Assembly: GCA_040954595.2 (NCBI GenBank)
Contig: CM082576.2
Span: 1,054,001 to 1,118,000 of the forward strand
Direction of reading: 5' to 3'
Source: Balanoglossus misakiensis
Taxonomy: Eukaryota; Hemichordata
DNA length: 64,000 bases
Part shown: positions 23,810 to 36,425 of the stretch, one piece after another
How positions within the stretch are numbered: position 1 is the first letter of the stretch
How the letters are laid out: each line of letters opens with the position of its first letter
The notes under the pieces: model-generated
Seen by the model: the letters and a program-made list of their open reading frames with translations, nothing else
Told to the model about the DNA's origin: nothing
The model's database searches: none
Made by a program: the position numbers and the translations under genes

Positions 23810-25714
23810 CTACTGCCTCATTCCTTTCCAGTAGTGAAATTTATCAAATATTGTCTTGTATTTTTTGATAATCATCTTCCTGATATCTTCATTCCTGGTG
23901 ATCACTTTGGTCAGCGGCGTCTCATTAGCTGCCACTGTGCCCATGTCAAATTTGGGAAATGGTCTGTAAAGGAAATCAATTTGATAATTAGGGTTAAAAA
24001 AAGGATGGTATTTTGTATCAAGGCAGATGTTTGCATACCACAATCACGAAACATGTGGAAAAGACAACATAGAAACATTGAAGTAGTTTTGTTCAAAATG
24101 TTTTTCCTTCTTCATGTCTCTTCACTGTGACAGTAATGTGGCATGATTCAGTACCAAGTAATAACATCATCTTACTGTGTATCCAGAGCTGTTTCCGAAT
24201 GCTTTCTGGTAAAATGATGCACTTTCAGCTTGACAGGACTCTCTCTGGCACTTTGAACACCAAGAATAACAGAGTTGGCTACGGTCACTGTTTCACTCTT
24301 GGTAAGTGCCAATACTGTACACATATTTACAAATGTGTAGATCATCATTTCTAACAATTTTTCATCAGTGCTGACCACAGCATCTGCAACAAAACAAAGT
24401 GTTACATGTCCATAATCAATAACTTTCTAAAATGGTGGATCAGGAGTTCACCCCCGTACCCCTCTTTAAAAGGCCCAACCTTACCATAGAAAACAATGGA
24501 TATGGACTGAACCATGCTGGTGATAGGGTTAAGTCACACTGACAGGATCTTGGAAAGTGGGATAAAGTGTTAGTATAATTGCTTACCTGCTTTATGGAAA
24601 CTGAGAGGACAGGTCACATCAACATTGTTTGGATTTTCTAGAGTTCCATTGATATCTAAATCAGTAGGCCATGTTTTGTCTACACTCTCTGCACTCCACG
24701 TAATTTCCGGTTTGATGATGTGGCTAGTCTTCAAGATCTGTCGTAGTCTTGGAATAGGAACGGCACTGACAAAACTGTACACTGTGCAGTGACTGGATAT
24801 TTTGCCACGGATTTCCTCTGCCACTCCCGGCAGTTGTGAAGGTAAAATGCAAAGAAAGAGCACGTGTACAGATGATGCTAGCATCGCATTCTGGTGAAAA
24901 CATTGTACTCCTTTTTCCTGGAGTTCACCTGTGGGGTTTTGGATAATAAAAAAGACAGAACAGTTACAAATATTACCAATTGCATACTTAGCTGTATTTT
25001 CAACATAACCTTATAATTATTTATCTGACACCTTTATATTGAATGTTCACACAAAGTTTTTCTGCCAATATCAGGTCAGTCAACTATATAAAACCTATTT
25101 ACAAAGTGTAGTCACCTCTGGTCATCCTGATCACACTTACCTAAAGTTTCTGGTCTTCTCGTTGATATTTTGATGTCTTCTGGATGTACATCAGCATAAG
25201 TGAGAAGGGTGTTTACAAGGTGTGTACCAAGCCGTCCACAGCCAAGAATTCCTATAGTCACTGGATTTCTTTCTTGTGAATCTTGTAGAAATTTTGATGA
25301 TTTGGTCAATTTTGGATTTCTCAGTTCTAAAATTTCTCTCCTAAAAGGAATTAACACAACGGAATCACTCAGATGACCAAGACCCACTGTCTCGTCAAAA
25401 AGCAAAGAAAAGCATTTGCACATTCATATACAGAACTCCACCGTCAACGGACGTAGTCTTCACTGCCGATCCCACACAGTCCACAGTCAGAGTCAGTACA
25501 CTACACTGTACACATACATTACTTACCTCGCTTGGTTTAGTATTGCTACAAAATAAGATGCTTGAGCACAAAGCGATACGTTGATACAATGACAACGTGC
25601 TCGCAGTACAAGATACTTCTTTTCTTCATCTGTCAGCGCATTTTCGAACTGCAGGGACGGTAAGTCTCTTGTAATATCGCTGACATTCGCTTTACTCTTT
25701 AGGAGTGCCGCCAT
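23810..25714 (-). CDS. NOXRED1: NADP-dependent oxidoreductase domain-containing protein 1
   Basis: Five exons, 25527-25714, 25141-25340, 24587-24928, 24176-24383, 23810-23963, chain in phase to 363 residues, very close to the human NOXRED1 length of about 359. The protein starts MAALLKSK, then a helical DEEKKYLVLRAR segment. A Rossmann dinucleotide-binding motif GILGCGRLG begins near residue 92, and LFLCILPSQL and YSFVSAVPIPRLRQIL follow. This is the layout of the pyrroline-5-carboxylate-reductase-like F420/NADP oxidoreductase fold. The last exon encodes PFPKFDMGTV and a lysine-rich end, typical of NOXRED1. Substrate is not known for the family. The gene ends 1.35 kb from GRL copy 2 on the same strand; no shared function is implied. 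Confidence 0.88.
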
Positions 25715-28404
25715 ATTTGTTTACGTGTTTCTAAGGTCCCCTAAGCTCGCCAATGTTTGCGACTGACAGATACTGCTACTATGCTAGGGGGTTGGAAAAC
25801 TAGATCCCCACAGCTCAGGGACAGCTAAAGATTTAGAAAACTGCCAAACAATGCCAATATGTGCAATTCACTCGAAAATTGCGGGATTAACAATTTATCA
25901 ATAACAGATTCAGGAGGTGTTTAAAGAATATGTGTTATTATTTCACAATGACAGGCTGAATATAGTTAACCCCCATAGACCCCAGACACATTATATACAT
26001 GATATCACATCTGGCAGAAATAAAGGAAAAAATAGAGTTGACAAATGAAGCACAACTACTTTAAATTCATTGAACCAAAAATACTAACTTTATTACAAAC
26101 AAAATATCAAAATAGACATAATAGCAATAACACAGGACATTGAGTCACGTGAGTCATGTTTTAAAATTCTTAGACAGTATACTGATTGGCAGATCTTTGG
26201 ATGGCAGAATTTTCAATGATAAAAAATTGCAAAGCAGTTTAATGTACAATACAGTGGTGAGGTTTTCAAATACTGCAGGTATCATTTATTGCGTGGCAAT
26301 TAAAATAATCAGCTTCCTGGAAGAGCGCCTTCTATGGCAGAAATAAGTACCTTCGTGCAGCATCATTTTTATAACAAGGAAGACAAGTATCAATGTTTTT
26401 ATATTAAAGTCACTATAAAGCAATGGTAAGAAAAACAGTTTAAGTTGTACCTTGCCTTTCTTTGGCATGTTAAATTTGTATGCAGACTAAAATAGGAGAA
26501 TGCACACATGAATATCCGTTTGTTGTCTTTAGTAACAGCTTGATAAATTGATGTCAAACAGCATCTCAGCTGTTGCATGAATAATTCATACAGTCCCTGG
26601 GTTACGACCCCTGATCTTTGTAGTGATTTAAATCACAATGTGACATTGGATGAAACTTTCTCCTAAAACAAATGAATTTCATTATGAAAACCTGGTGAAT
26701 GTTTTACTCTGTTTTAAGTATAAAATGGATTACCGAACATTAAGCATAATGTCGTTTAGGCATTCAGTTTTTAGAAACAGCAAATACATGTAATTATGTT
26801 CTTTTTTCTGTGTAAGTGGGATAAGCTATTGATAAAAAATATTCTCCAAAAACCCAACAGGTCTATGCCAAAACAGAAATGACAGTGTGTCAAATTCTCT
26901 GATCATGAGCACTGAACTAAGTCACATAACATCAACACAAATTGACACACACACACAAACACACATATTCACAGGGTTTTGTTTCCACTGGTGTATGAAC
27001 ACACTCAATGTAATTCAAACACACGGCAGGGAACTTTGGCCCCAAAAGGAAGTTGTTTGCACCATTGAAACTTCACCCTTCACAACAACAGATCAATACT
27101 AATTCTGTGAAAGCTTAAAGTTTGATCAAACTACTTCTCATTCATTTATAAAGTTATAACAACAAACTGCGTAGGTAAATTATTTTATGTAGCTATCTAT
27201 GAACCTCCTGGCAATAGATAACAATTGATAACAACAGTTTGAACATCGCCATGGCTACATTCATCTAGCCTTTACTTATGCACAATGTACTTGCATGTAC
27301 ATTATAATTTTCATCTCCTAATACTGATTTACAACTTCATAAGTCTTAATTAACGCATTGCAAAGTTTTAATACAAAGATGCTGAATCTTTCTGATTTTT
27401 AAACACATTATTCTGCCCTACTCAAGTACAAGTAGGAAAATCAAAACTCAAATAATTTTTGGCATAATAATAAGTACAAAAATTTTAAACAAGTTGCCAT
27501 AAGTGAAGGATAAACTGCCTTCATGAGTTTGTTTTTGTCTCCATAGATATGCTTCAATAAAAATAAAAATAAATTAATTTGATATGCTTTGACAAAAAGT
27601 ACAAAATTCACTAAAAAAAGCTTCCATGATTTCCATATGAGCTGTATTAAGACCAAACATGATAAAATATGTGTGTTTCCTATAACATGGATTTGGAAAT
27701 ATGGTAATTTGGTTGGAGATTTTATAATTTATTATACTTTGAGGTCTATGAGCCAAGAAAAGGGAAACAATTTTGGCAAAATTCCTTCTTTCAGAGGACA
27801 CTCATTCTGCACACAAAAAATACAGTATGCAACATTCCCATGCATTGGTAATGTTTAGGGTCAATGGGTGTGAAATAGATGATACAAGAGAAACACACAT
27901 TTTTTGGCCAATGTATAATTCAAAATACTGAATATAATCAAGACTTGAGTCAATCAATTCTTTTAATTTTTATCCAAATTTGAAGTTCCTTTCATATAAT
28001 GTAAATATTTCAGATGTCTAGCTGACATATTTTGCCTGAGTGGTGTTCAATCTTTGGCATTGTTTACAAACTGTACACAGACAGAATTTCTTACGATGGA
28101 ATATTTCAAGGTGGTGTGGTACTTGTCTCAGAGAGAGAGTCTCTCTATTTGTAGTTTTCAAATTTAAGAACTGGACCGTTCAATATATCATGGTGCATTT
28201 ATGATATTATCCTAGGTTCATAATTGTTTGAAATCCAATAGGTACTGCTAAGTCAAGGTCATATCTGGGTCCAAATGTCAAGATGATGAGTTGTAAATCC
28301 GTTTTGAATTGCGCCATTTTTTCTGAATAGGAAATTTCATTTGTTACTGCAGCAACATCAGACATTCCCATATTGTGAGTTGTACAAGTCTTTCAAAGTC
28401 TTCT
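25715..28404. other. intergenic: NOXRED1 5' flank and probable DUSP10 3' UTR
   Basis: Nothing with coding character on either strand. The part next to 28404 is AT-rich with many short TAAAT elements (ATTTA on the minus strand), compatible with an AU-rich 3' UTR of the phosphatase gene. A CA/CACAA run lies near 26944-26964. Confidence 0.45.
26944..26964. repeat. (AC)n-rich simple repeat
   Basis: Interrupted AC dinucleotide run in an intergenic stretch. Confidence 0.7.
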
Positions 28405-31400
28405 TCACACAGTGGTTTCAATACCGCGCAGTCTTGGATGAAGTATCCTGGGAGATATGCCCTCATTCAGTGCATTTTCAAATTCCATCAACTGTCCCAT
28501 GAAATTTAAGTTCGGTGAAATAATCGGCCGCTTGTGTTTGATGTACGCATATGCATCTGTCATTGTCATTTTTGTATGCTTCATGATGAAAGCAATGCAG
28601 AGTGTGGCTGAACGAGAAATCCCAGCTTGACAGTGAACGAGAATATTCACACCTTTGTGTCTTGCTTCATCTGCAGGGTGAAAAAAAAAGTTTCTATGTG
28701 TCAGTAATCGAGAATACATTTACACGTTGATCTAGAGCTTTATTAGCCCTCTGAAAGATATTACACTGAGCCAAATGCAGCAGATTGTAGAAAAGGGGCC
28801 AGTGGATTAATTCAGTTTACCGGCCATTATTGGATTCCATCTTGCCTTTAAACCTATATACTCATCATAATGACTTTACTGAGCTACATGCTGACAAGAA
28901 TATGAAATGAGATTCTGCTGGTTAAGATTTGTCAGAACAAATGCAGGAGCTACATTAGACATAAAATGACGATGGAAAACTGATTTGCATGCTAGATTCA
29001 CACACTTAACCTCTGGAGCAAAGTGTACTGCCCTCTTCCAATGAAGAGATATGCCAATCAGAATGTTAGTGTCTGCATTTATTATCAACAACTGCACACT
29101 GTGTTTGGCAATTACAGTTCCAACTCTGAAATCCTACCCAGATGTGTTAGTTGTACTGAAGAACATTTTGCAACCTTACTCAGAATAGTACAAGAAATAC
29201 TGTACAAGGAATTTAAACAAAAACAATTACATTCTGGCTTTCACTGTTACTGATTATAATAAAAAAGCAATATTTTATTATTGACACACAGCACAGCCAG
29301 TGTGTATGTACCTGCCACAAAAATTATTACTATCTTGCTATCTAGTGGATAGCTTGGAAAGCTGATGTTTATTTTATGCTCTAACACAAGATGCATATCG
29401 TCAGGGATTTTTATGTGTTTGATGTCGTTATATAGCCAGAGTGGCTTCTATCTAACACACTCTCTCTCCCGGGAAGTCTATGATCATGCACTTTATCTCA
29501 ACTAATCAATCCTTTCACAGACTGAACGACTGTATATGTACTGAACTCAGTCTGTGTGAAACACACGTAGAGTACATCTGTTCTGTTGTAAAGGTCCAAA
29601 TGCAACCCATATCATCATCATCATCCATAAATAACGAGGCCCCACATTTGAATACAGTGAAAGAAGGTATCACAGCTAAGCCACTTTGTAAACAGCTACC
29701 TGTATTAATTCACATGCATTTTAGGATGTGACTCTCTCATGTATAATTCAGAAGCAGAGCACTTTTTATATTTAAAACATACGGTGTTCAATTTCAAAAT
29801 TTGTGAATATACAAGACTGGGAAATTTTACAGGCCTGATGGTAATGATGAAATGTAGACTAAATCAACCCACGCAGTTCTAATGTGTGACATGAAAACGC
29901 AATGACTAGTCAGCCTAATTACAAACCAACAAGTTCTGCAAAAGCCAATAGAAATTGTATTTCCATCTGGATTAACCTGGCCCAAAATGAATTGCTTGGG
30001 AGAGTAATTTACGCATATCTCCATGACAACGTAACAAAGTACAGCCAAGACTCACAGTCTTAGTTTTGCATATCAAATCTTAGTGACAGTCTGTGAAGAG
30101 GCAATGATTTAACTGTCTGATACACTTTAATAAGGATATATATTGAGGAAGCTTCGTTTGATCTTGGATGGCAACAGACATGGTTGAATTACAATCCATT
30201 CATAATTATCCTGACATATAAAACTTATCTTATTGAGTCGCAATTGAAATGTCCATATGAATTTGCATGAATTTCCAACACTTTTGAAAAGATTGTATAC
30301 TGCAACCTTACAACATGGCCTGTGTATTTATTCAAACATAAGCTGAGCTTCCAGAAAGTGAAAAAAAAGAGCTTCAAAGTGACACAACCAGACATTGTAA
30401 TGGCAAATAGTCCGATCAATGAATTATGTAAGATTGGATTTTGTGGGTTTTAAAATGCAATGAACTTACTGATGAATTCGGAGGCCTCTTCAAAATACTG
30501 AGTCAAATTCTGTTGGCAGTTGTCAGACGCAGGCAGTCGCTTGTACATAATATCAGATGTGTGTTCGAAGTACAGTGGAATATGTGACGTCACGTTCAGA
30601 ATGTACTTGATTTGTAAACTGTCCAAGAGATTCATGTCTGAAGCATCTTTGTCTCCTCCAATGTAGAGAAAAGGTAAAACCTGTGATGGTGGAAGGTTCA
30701 AATGTGATATCCTTTCTGGTGAGAATTCACTTAACTCTGAGGGATCATCAGTTCTCAGAGAATTTGCACACAGATTTTGATACTGCTTAACAAATGTTTG
30801 TATTCCTCCTGTGAATAAACCAAAAGAGAAGAAAAATTATGTCAAGAGTTTTTATCTCAGTCATGAAGATAAAGTGAGAAAAAAATAACAGGAGTCAGGT
30901 GTCATCTTTCCAATTCACTCGCAAAGTACACAACTGTCACATTAGATTTCTATCTGCTAACACTTGACTGAGTCTGAAAAGAACAAACTTTAGCTTCCAT
31001 TTCATATGAAAGCTCTTAAAAATGTCAAATTTGGTACTCTTTTGCTATTTTTTAGTAATTTGTACTGACAAAGTGCAGTGAGTAGGTAAGAGATTGTTGA
31101 TAGAAACTGACAAGTATAACCATTTCATCTATTCCTCTTGAATAAAGGTTTAACATTTCAGTGAAATTTTTTTTCTTTACTAAAAATCTAGGTTAGACTA
31201 TTCATGACCTTCCCTTCTACCCATTTTGATATCAGAGCTTAGCTTTGACATGGTGATAGTCAGTCATTTTGTCAGCCAATAACTCACTAAATAATCTAAG
31301 GTGTAAAGGGAATTCACAAGAATTTCTAAATCAGATGAATTGCGTTAAAAATGTGTGCTGAGCTTTCCTTTTTAAAACAGGATTATACCGATTAATAAAC

Positions 31401-34400
31401 TGTTTTGAAGACGTGGCAAGATGCATGCACACTCTACATAAATACACTTTTTATTTCATTTTTCTGATTTCTCTTGGTCAGTTCTGCAGATTTACATCTA
31501 ACTAAAATTATGCGAAATCAAAAAGCCAGTTTAGCTACTTCACTATACATGTTTTTTTATACGAAATACACATGTAATTACTGTAGCAAATTTGCTTGAG
31601 TACAACAGGCAATCAGAAGATGAAAAATTGCAAGTTATCATTGCTGCAGGCACTCCAATGTAGGTAATTGCTTGTGCTGCAGCAAGATATGACCAAAACA
31701 CCAGCCTGCCAGTGATTGGGGACACACTTTGAAATGGGTAACAAGCAACCAGACTGCTTGTATATGATGTGACACCTGCAAACATTTCTACAGGCAATAA
31801 TCAATATGTTTTCCCCAACACAACCTGCTGCATTAATTCTCCCGATGCAGATTCGCACTGCTGCCACCTATTTGCTGTTTTGATCACTTGAGCCCTCAAA
31901 TATCTTTCAACTGCACTGCCTGCAGAAATCATACTTTTGGATATTTTCTCAATTTTCAAGACAAAAAAACAACTAAATTTATCTCACAGCAGAAACATAT
32001 CCAAGTGTATCAGAACTATATTATGGGTTGAAATTCCACATGACATGTACACTTCTACTGGTCTGTCAGTAATAATTCAATAAAAGAATGTTTGCCTTTC
32101 AAGAATTTGATTGTACGTCTCTCATGTGTATTCCATGTTCGAACCATTTGGCTAATTTATTGCTGAGGTTTCACAGGACACATAACTACCCAGTTGTACA
32201 CTTGAGGTAGTCATCATCTGGTTCATCTGGATATTGGAATGCAACGGGGTAATTCAGTTTGCAATGTGCTTCAGAGAATCAGAAGAGATGAAGACTGTCA
32301 ATAAAACGAACTCCCGCTGCTAAAAGGAGACAGTTATATGTGCACTGAATTTATACAACGTTGATGATCCATCATGCTTATTTCTTTTCTTTACACACAA
32401 TATGGAAGATAAACTGTTCATTATCTCTTCAAATGTGTACGACATGTCTAATCACAAAGCAAGGGGCATGAATGTGCAGGAGTATACAGTTTTAAAAGTT
32501 TCTGTCATCTTCAATGCCAAGTGCTGTATGCATCTAAATACATGTGCATCTTTGAATAAGTATTAAGTTGAGAAATTTGCCTTGGATAAAATACAAGTAA
32601 CCTTGAGAAAAAAGTTCTGAAACTTTTAAACTTAATTGACAGGGTTCGTCCCTTTTGATTGATTTTCTTCTAATCAGTTCCTCAGAGCAGTGACATCTGT
32701 TTCAACAAAGACAACCACATAAAGATACTGGATGCTCTCTCTCCTTTTTTTAACCCAACACTTTCCTGTGCGATTTATCAGTTTAGGTAGCAGTACATCA
32801 AGGTGTTTAAACAGACTTTTCACAGCATCATGCCTTAACTGTGCTGAGCATTCAGTGACATAATTCTCCCATGGGCCAAACCATCAATCACCACTCTATA
32901 TGCTGTCTGGCTGCCCATACCACATAGGCCTGGCAGTCACTGGGCGCTGATAGAACTGTAAATAATATTTTATTTGATGACCGCAACAGTGAGTGAAATC
33001 TATACTGCTGGCCATAATAATCAACGGCAAAGGGAGGTCATCTTTATGTCACATGCTATATATGGTCACAGTAACAGTAAAGGAATGCCCATGTAATATT
33101 ACACGAAGTTTTATTTTGAACAAAACATCTGCTTGCTTCTGACTTTCAGAATAAAACGGAACTGGGAAGCTGTTTGCTTTATGCAGGGTGATATAATACT
33201 AGTATGTTTCTCCACTGAAAATGAACTTTGCATTTGAACAGTATTTCTTTCATAAATTTATTGAACAATTTTCTCATACACTTTTTCTTCTTCCCAAAGT
33301 TCACCGAACTTTAAAGTGAAAATTGAGCATGAATGTTTCATGGACTTTCCTTGTCAGATTTTCTTTCATTATCAAACTACTTGAAGGGTTAATAGAGGTC
33401 GCAGGCCATCAAGTTCAGTTTAAGAATGGGGTTGAGGGGAGAAAGAATTCTTGTTAGTCAGTTAATGGTTAACTTGATTGACTACTGGTTCTACCAAGCA
33501 TGTGCAGTAGCAGATAATTTTCAACAACTACATGTAATGCATATCAGATACATCTTCTGATGCACAGACAGCAAATGTTTCCTAACTTCAACACACGTTT
33601 CTTGTTACATACCATACACAATCTAGTTTATGTAAAGAATGCTGGAATTATCTTTTACTGACAAATGAAATTAAACAATAATTCAATTTCTACATAAAAT
33701 TCAAAGTTATTGGGTTTTTTGAAGCTTTATTCACTTGACAATGAAAAACAAAAAGAATTTAAAGAACACAGTTTAAGTATAAAATTGAAGGACGACTAAA
33801 CAGTGGCTTTACAGCTCCATCACTGACAGCATTAAGAAAATATAGCATGGCATTGTCAATATCGAAGAACAATATTTTTCTCCCTACCCCTAGGGATGAG
33901 GAATTTTTCCAGAAATATTAATGATAGGAAATAAAGTTACATTTCAGTTTTGAGTTGCAACAAAGACAGGGACTTGATTTGTCATTTTGCATTCTCAAGA
34001 AATGAAACAGGGAGTTCAGGTCAATCAAGTCTACCAGTGGATTTTTTGCAAGTTGGACAAACCACACACATCCGAAACCATTTGGTGTTTCAGTGTTTAC
34101 AAACTAGTGCGGATGTGATCTCATCACGAAAAATGACATCACTTTTAATACTACCTAGTACCTGCTCTGACCGGTTTTACTTTTAATTGAAAAAACTTCC
34201 AGTTTTATAAAACTTTGGTAAAGTGGAAAGTTAAATACAACTTTTACAAATGTCATCCGTGAAAAGCTAAATACGCTACAGACTTTACATTGTCTATATA
34301 TATCAAAGTTTGCAAACTTTTCGTTTCGTGTAAATTGTAAACAAAGTCGGTGAACTCTGACCCCGATACGCCGGTTCTTTGGGGACACAAACAAAGCGTG

Positions 34401-35764
34401 ACCCGCATTTATTTATAGTAACAATGCCCCGGCCGAATGACGTATGATACCCTATCCACAACGTAAACATGTACATGCAATACTAGTCCAAACAGACATT
34501 ATAGCGATATTTCACTTTTTTTTTAAATATAATTTTTTCCCTTTCCCGGGACAAGCATTTGCATGTGTACAGTAATCGTCTGTTAATTTGTTCATACATG
34601 TTTGTACAAGCATTCTGTTTTTTTTTATTTAAAAAAAAACGCGGGGTTTTTAAAACTAGTTTTCAATTTACCGTCGTATACCGCATCGGTTTTCTTGTGA
34701 TTTAGTATATATTCAAACTTACCTTTCAGAAAAAACGTGGAAACTCCTTCTTCACGCAAAGTTGTCAAAATTAAATTCAATGGGTGCATAGGCGGCAGAG
34801 AATCCAGATCACACGTATTTTCGTCGTAAACGACAACTTCTTTCGAGAAGCGTTTTTGAAAAGATGCTTTTCCCTCCGTTGAGGACACAAGATCTGATAG
34901 CGTCACTTTCCCTTGTTGAAGCCTTTTTTTGCTGAGACGGTCGGAACAGCTGATGTTCAGAGATTCAGAAATATGGATTTTGTTGTACGACGTGAAGGGC
35001 CTGCAATCTATAATAATAATAGATTTGTGAGGTTTCATGAGTTTTGCGGCAAGTTCTCGCACTGTCATATCCCTCACGTCACCTTCGTTGTTATTACTTC
35101 GACAAGTTGTACAATTTACAGCATTAGTAAACTTGACTCTTCTTTTTGTGATTGGCATTCTATTAGCGTTCACTTCAGGTTTGAGTTGTAAATAATTTGA
35201 GTCCAAAGCGGGTGAGGGCATCCGCCGAGGCGGAGGTGTAGCAGACGGATTTCTTCTATTGATGACTGTCACTCCTCCGCCGGTCATGGGAGTCCTTGTT
35301 GTTGGCGGAGGCAAGCTACTGCTTCGAAGTTTCAGGTTTAGAGATTTTCTATCCAATTTAGGGACACACGAAGAACCACACTTGACCTCTGGCATTACAA
35401 AACAGAGAACGTGGCGGACACGAAATGCGGTTACTACAGCGATGCGTATAAAGATCATACAATTCCGCAGAGAAAGAACGACCCAACAAAATACAGCGAT
35501 GGTCGAGACATTCAGGATCGCCGTCGCGTCAACGGTTAACTCTACGACCGATAACGCTGCCGATGAAAGTCCTGAGATAACCATTAAAATAGTTTTACAC
35601 AAAATATTCCCGTCGGATGAAATTAGAAAGAGCGCGAAAGCCACTGTGTGCACTGCCGAGGTAAACACGTCTAAAGGTCGCTGATGAAAATGTATAAGAA
35701 CAGAGACGTTGCAATCCTTACATGGAAGAGACCATGCCATTTTTGGCTTAAACAATGACGTCAT
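28405..35764 (-). CDS. DUSP10: dual-specificity MAP kinase phosphatase, DUSP10/MKP-5 type
   Basis: Dephosphorylates threonine and tyrosine of stress MAP kinases (JNK/p38) in the family. Three exons: 34723-35764 (or from ATG 35395), 30470-30808, 28405-28670. From 35764 the protein has 548 residues, from 35395 it has 425. A rhodanese/CH2 MAPK-docking domain in exon 1 includes [31 protein letters not shown] and VVVYDENT. The catalytic domain has [20 protein letters not shown], then HCQAGISRS (C474/R480 in the long numbering) and the DUSP10-specific [14 protein letters not shown] and [13 protein letters not shown] ending. The first 123 codons of the long form are unusually hydrophobic and unlike vertebrate DUSP10; the perfect CRE palindrome overlapping the upstream ATG suggests they may be 5' UTR, making 35395 ([10 protein letters not shown]) the more likely start. 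Confidence 0.92.
30809..34722 (-). other. intron 1 of DUSP10, nothing else recognised
   Basis: 3.9-kb intron with AT-rich sequence and no convincing exon. Overlapping open frames at 31543-31867 have no splice context or known motif. Confidence 0.5.
35756..35763. promoter_or_regulatory. perfect CRE palindrome TGACGTCA
   Basis: Full consensus cAMP-response/ATF element overlapping the upstream candidate ATG of DUSP10. Related elements follow in the divergent promoter: TGACATCA at 35805-35812, TGACGTAG at 35871-35878 and CGACGTCA at 36127-36134. Binding is inference; the motifs are seen directly. Confidence 0.6.
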
Positions 35765-36425
35765 TTTGTTACTAAATTTAAACCATGGTTGGCATTTCCG
35801 AAGATGACATCACCAAACGCCAGCGTACGAAAATACGCGAAGCCACGCGAAGCGTGCGTATTTCAGGCTATGACGTAGCCGTGACGACACATGTTTATTT
35901 ATCTCATTATACAATATTCCCTTTTCAAAACATTGTCTAAATTAAAAATAATGCACTTTACGGAGCTTTGTCTTTTTTTCCCGCTATCTCATGGCGTCGC
36001 ATCGTGAAAAACGTGTTTATTTTTCTTGAGACAATTTATAAACGAACACACAAATATGAACACCCCGATTGACTTCTGCTTCAGTGTAAGTTTCGAATGC
36101 AATTTTTACACAAAAAGGTGTTGACACGACGTCAACGCGTCAGGTTGCTCGCCAAATAATCAAATACAGCTACTCGAGGGTTCGCCATATATTATCAATA
36201 TGTGGAATTTTGTTGTTTTTTGTTGCAGTATTCCAAATCTTTCAACACCAATCCGAAACAGAATATTAGGCCGGATGCGTTCGTTCATGCACACGCGATG
36301 GAAGGTGACTGAGATACGCTGAAATGGAAAATAATTGAAATATAACGTTTAATATATATCCAAGACTAAACTTAAAGCACTGCTTGGGACAACTGCATTC
36401 GTCGGTGATCTTGGAAATAAGCAGG
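35764..36425. promoter_or_regulatory. divergent promoter region between DUSP10 (-) and YLPM1 (+)
   Basis: About 660 bases between oppositely oriented genes, containing four CRE/ATF-like octamers and locally more CpG (for example ACGCGAAGCCACGCGAAGC near 35835) than the flanks. A bidirectional CpG-type promoter is the simple reading. An upstream in-frame ATG-less frame runs into YLPM1 from about 36384, but the ATG at 36426 is the first good start. Confidence 0.5.

Noticed and set aside
29480-30048. 70-80 codon frames in the second DUSP10 intron
   Set aside because: No splice sites in a usable phase and no motif; background for AT-rich sequence.
31543-31867. Two overlapping 84-codon minus-strand frames with membrane-like residues in DUSP10 intron 1
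   Set aside because: Both frames are equally open, with no donor/acceptor pair in phase with DUSP10 and no recognisable family.
35259-35684. 141-codon plus-strand frame opposite DUSP10 exon 1
   Set aside because: Antisense shadow; the minus strand carries the recognised docking-domain exon and its upstream extension.
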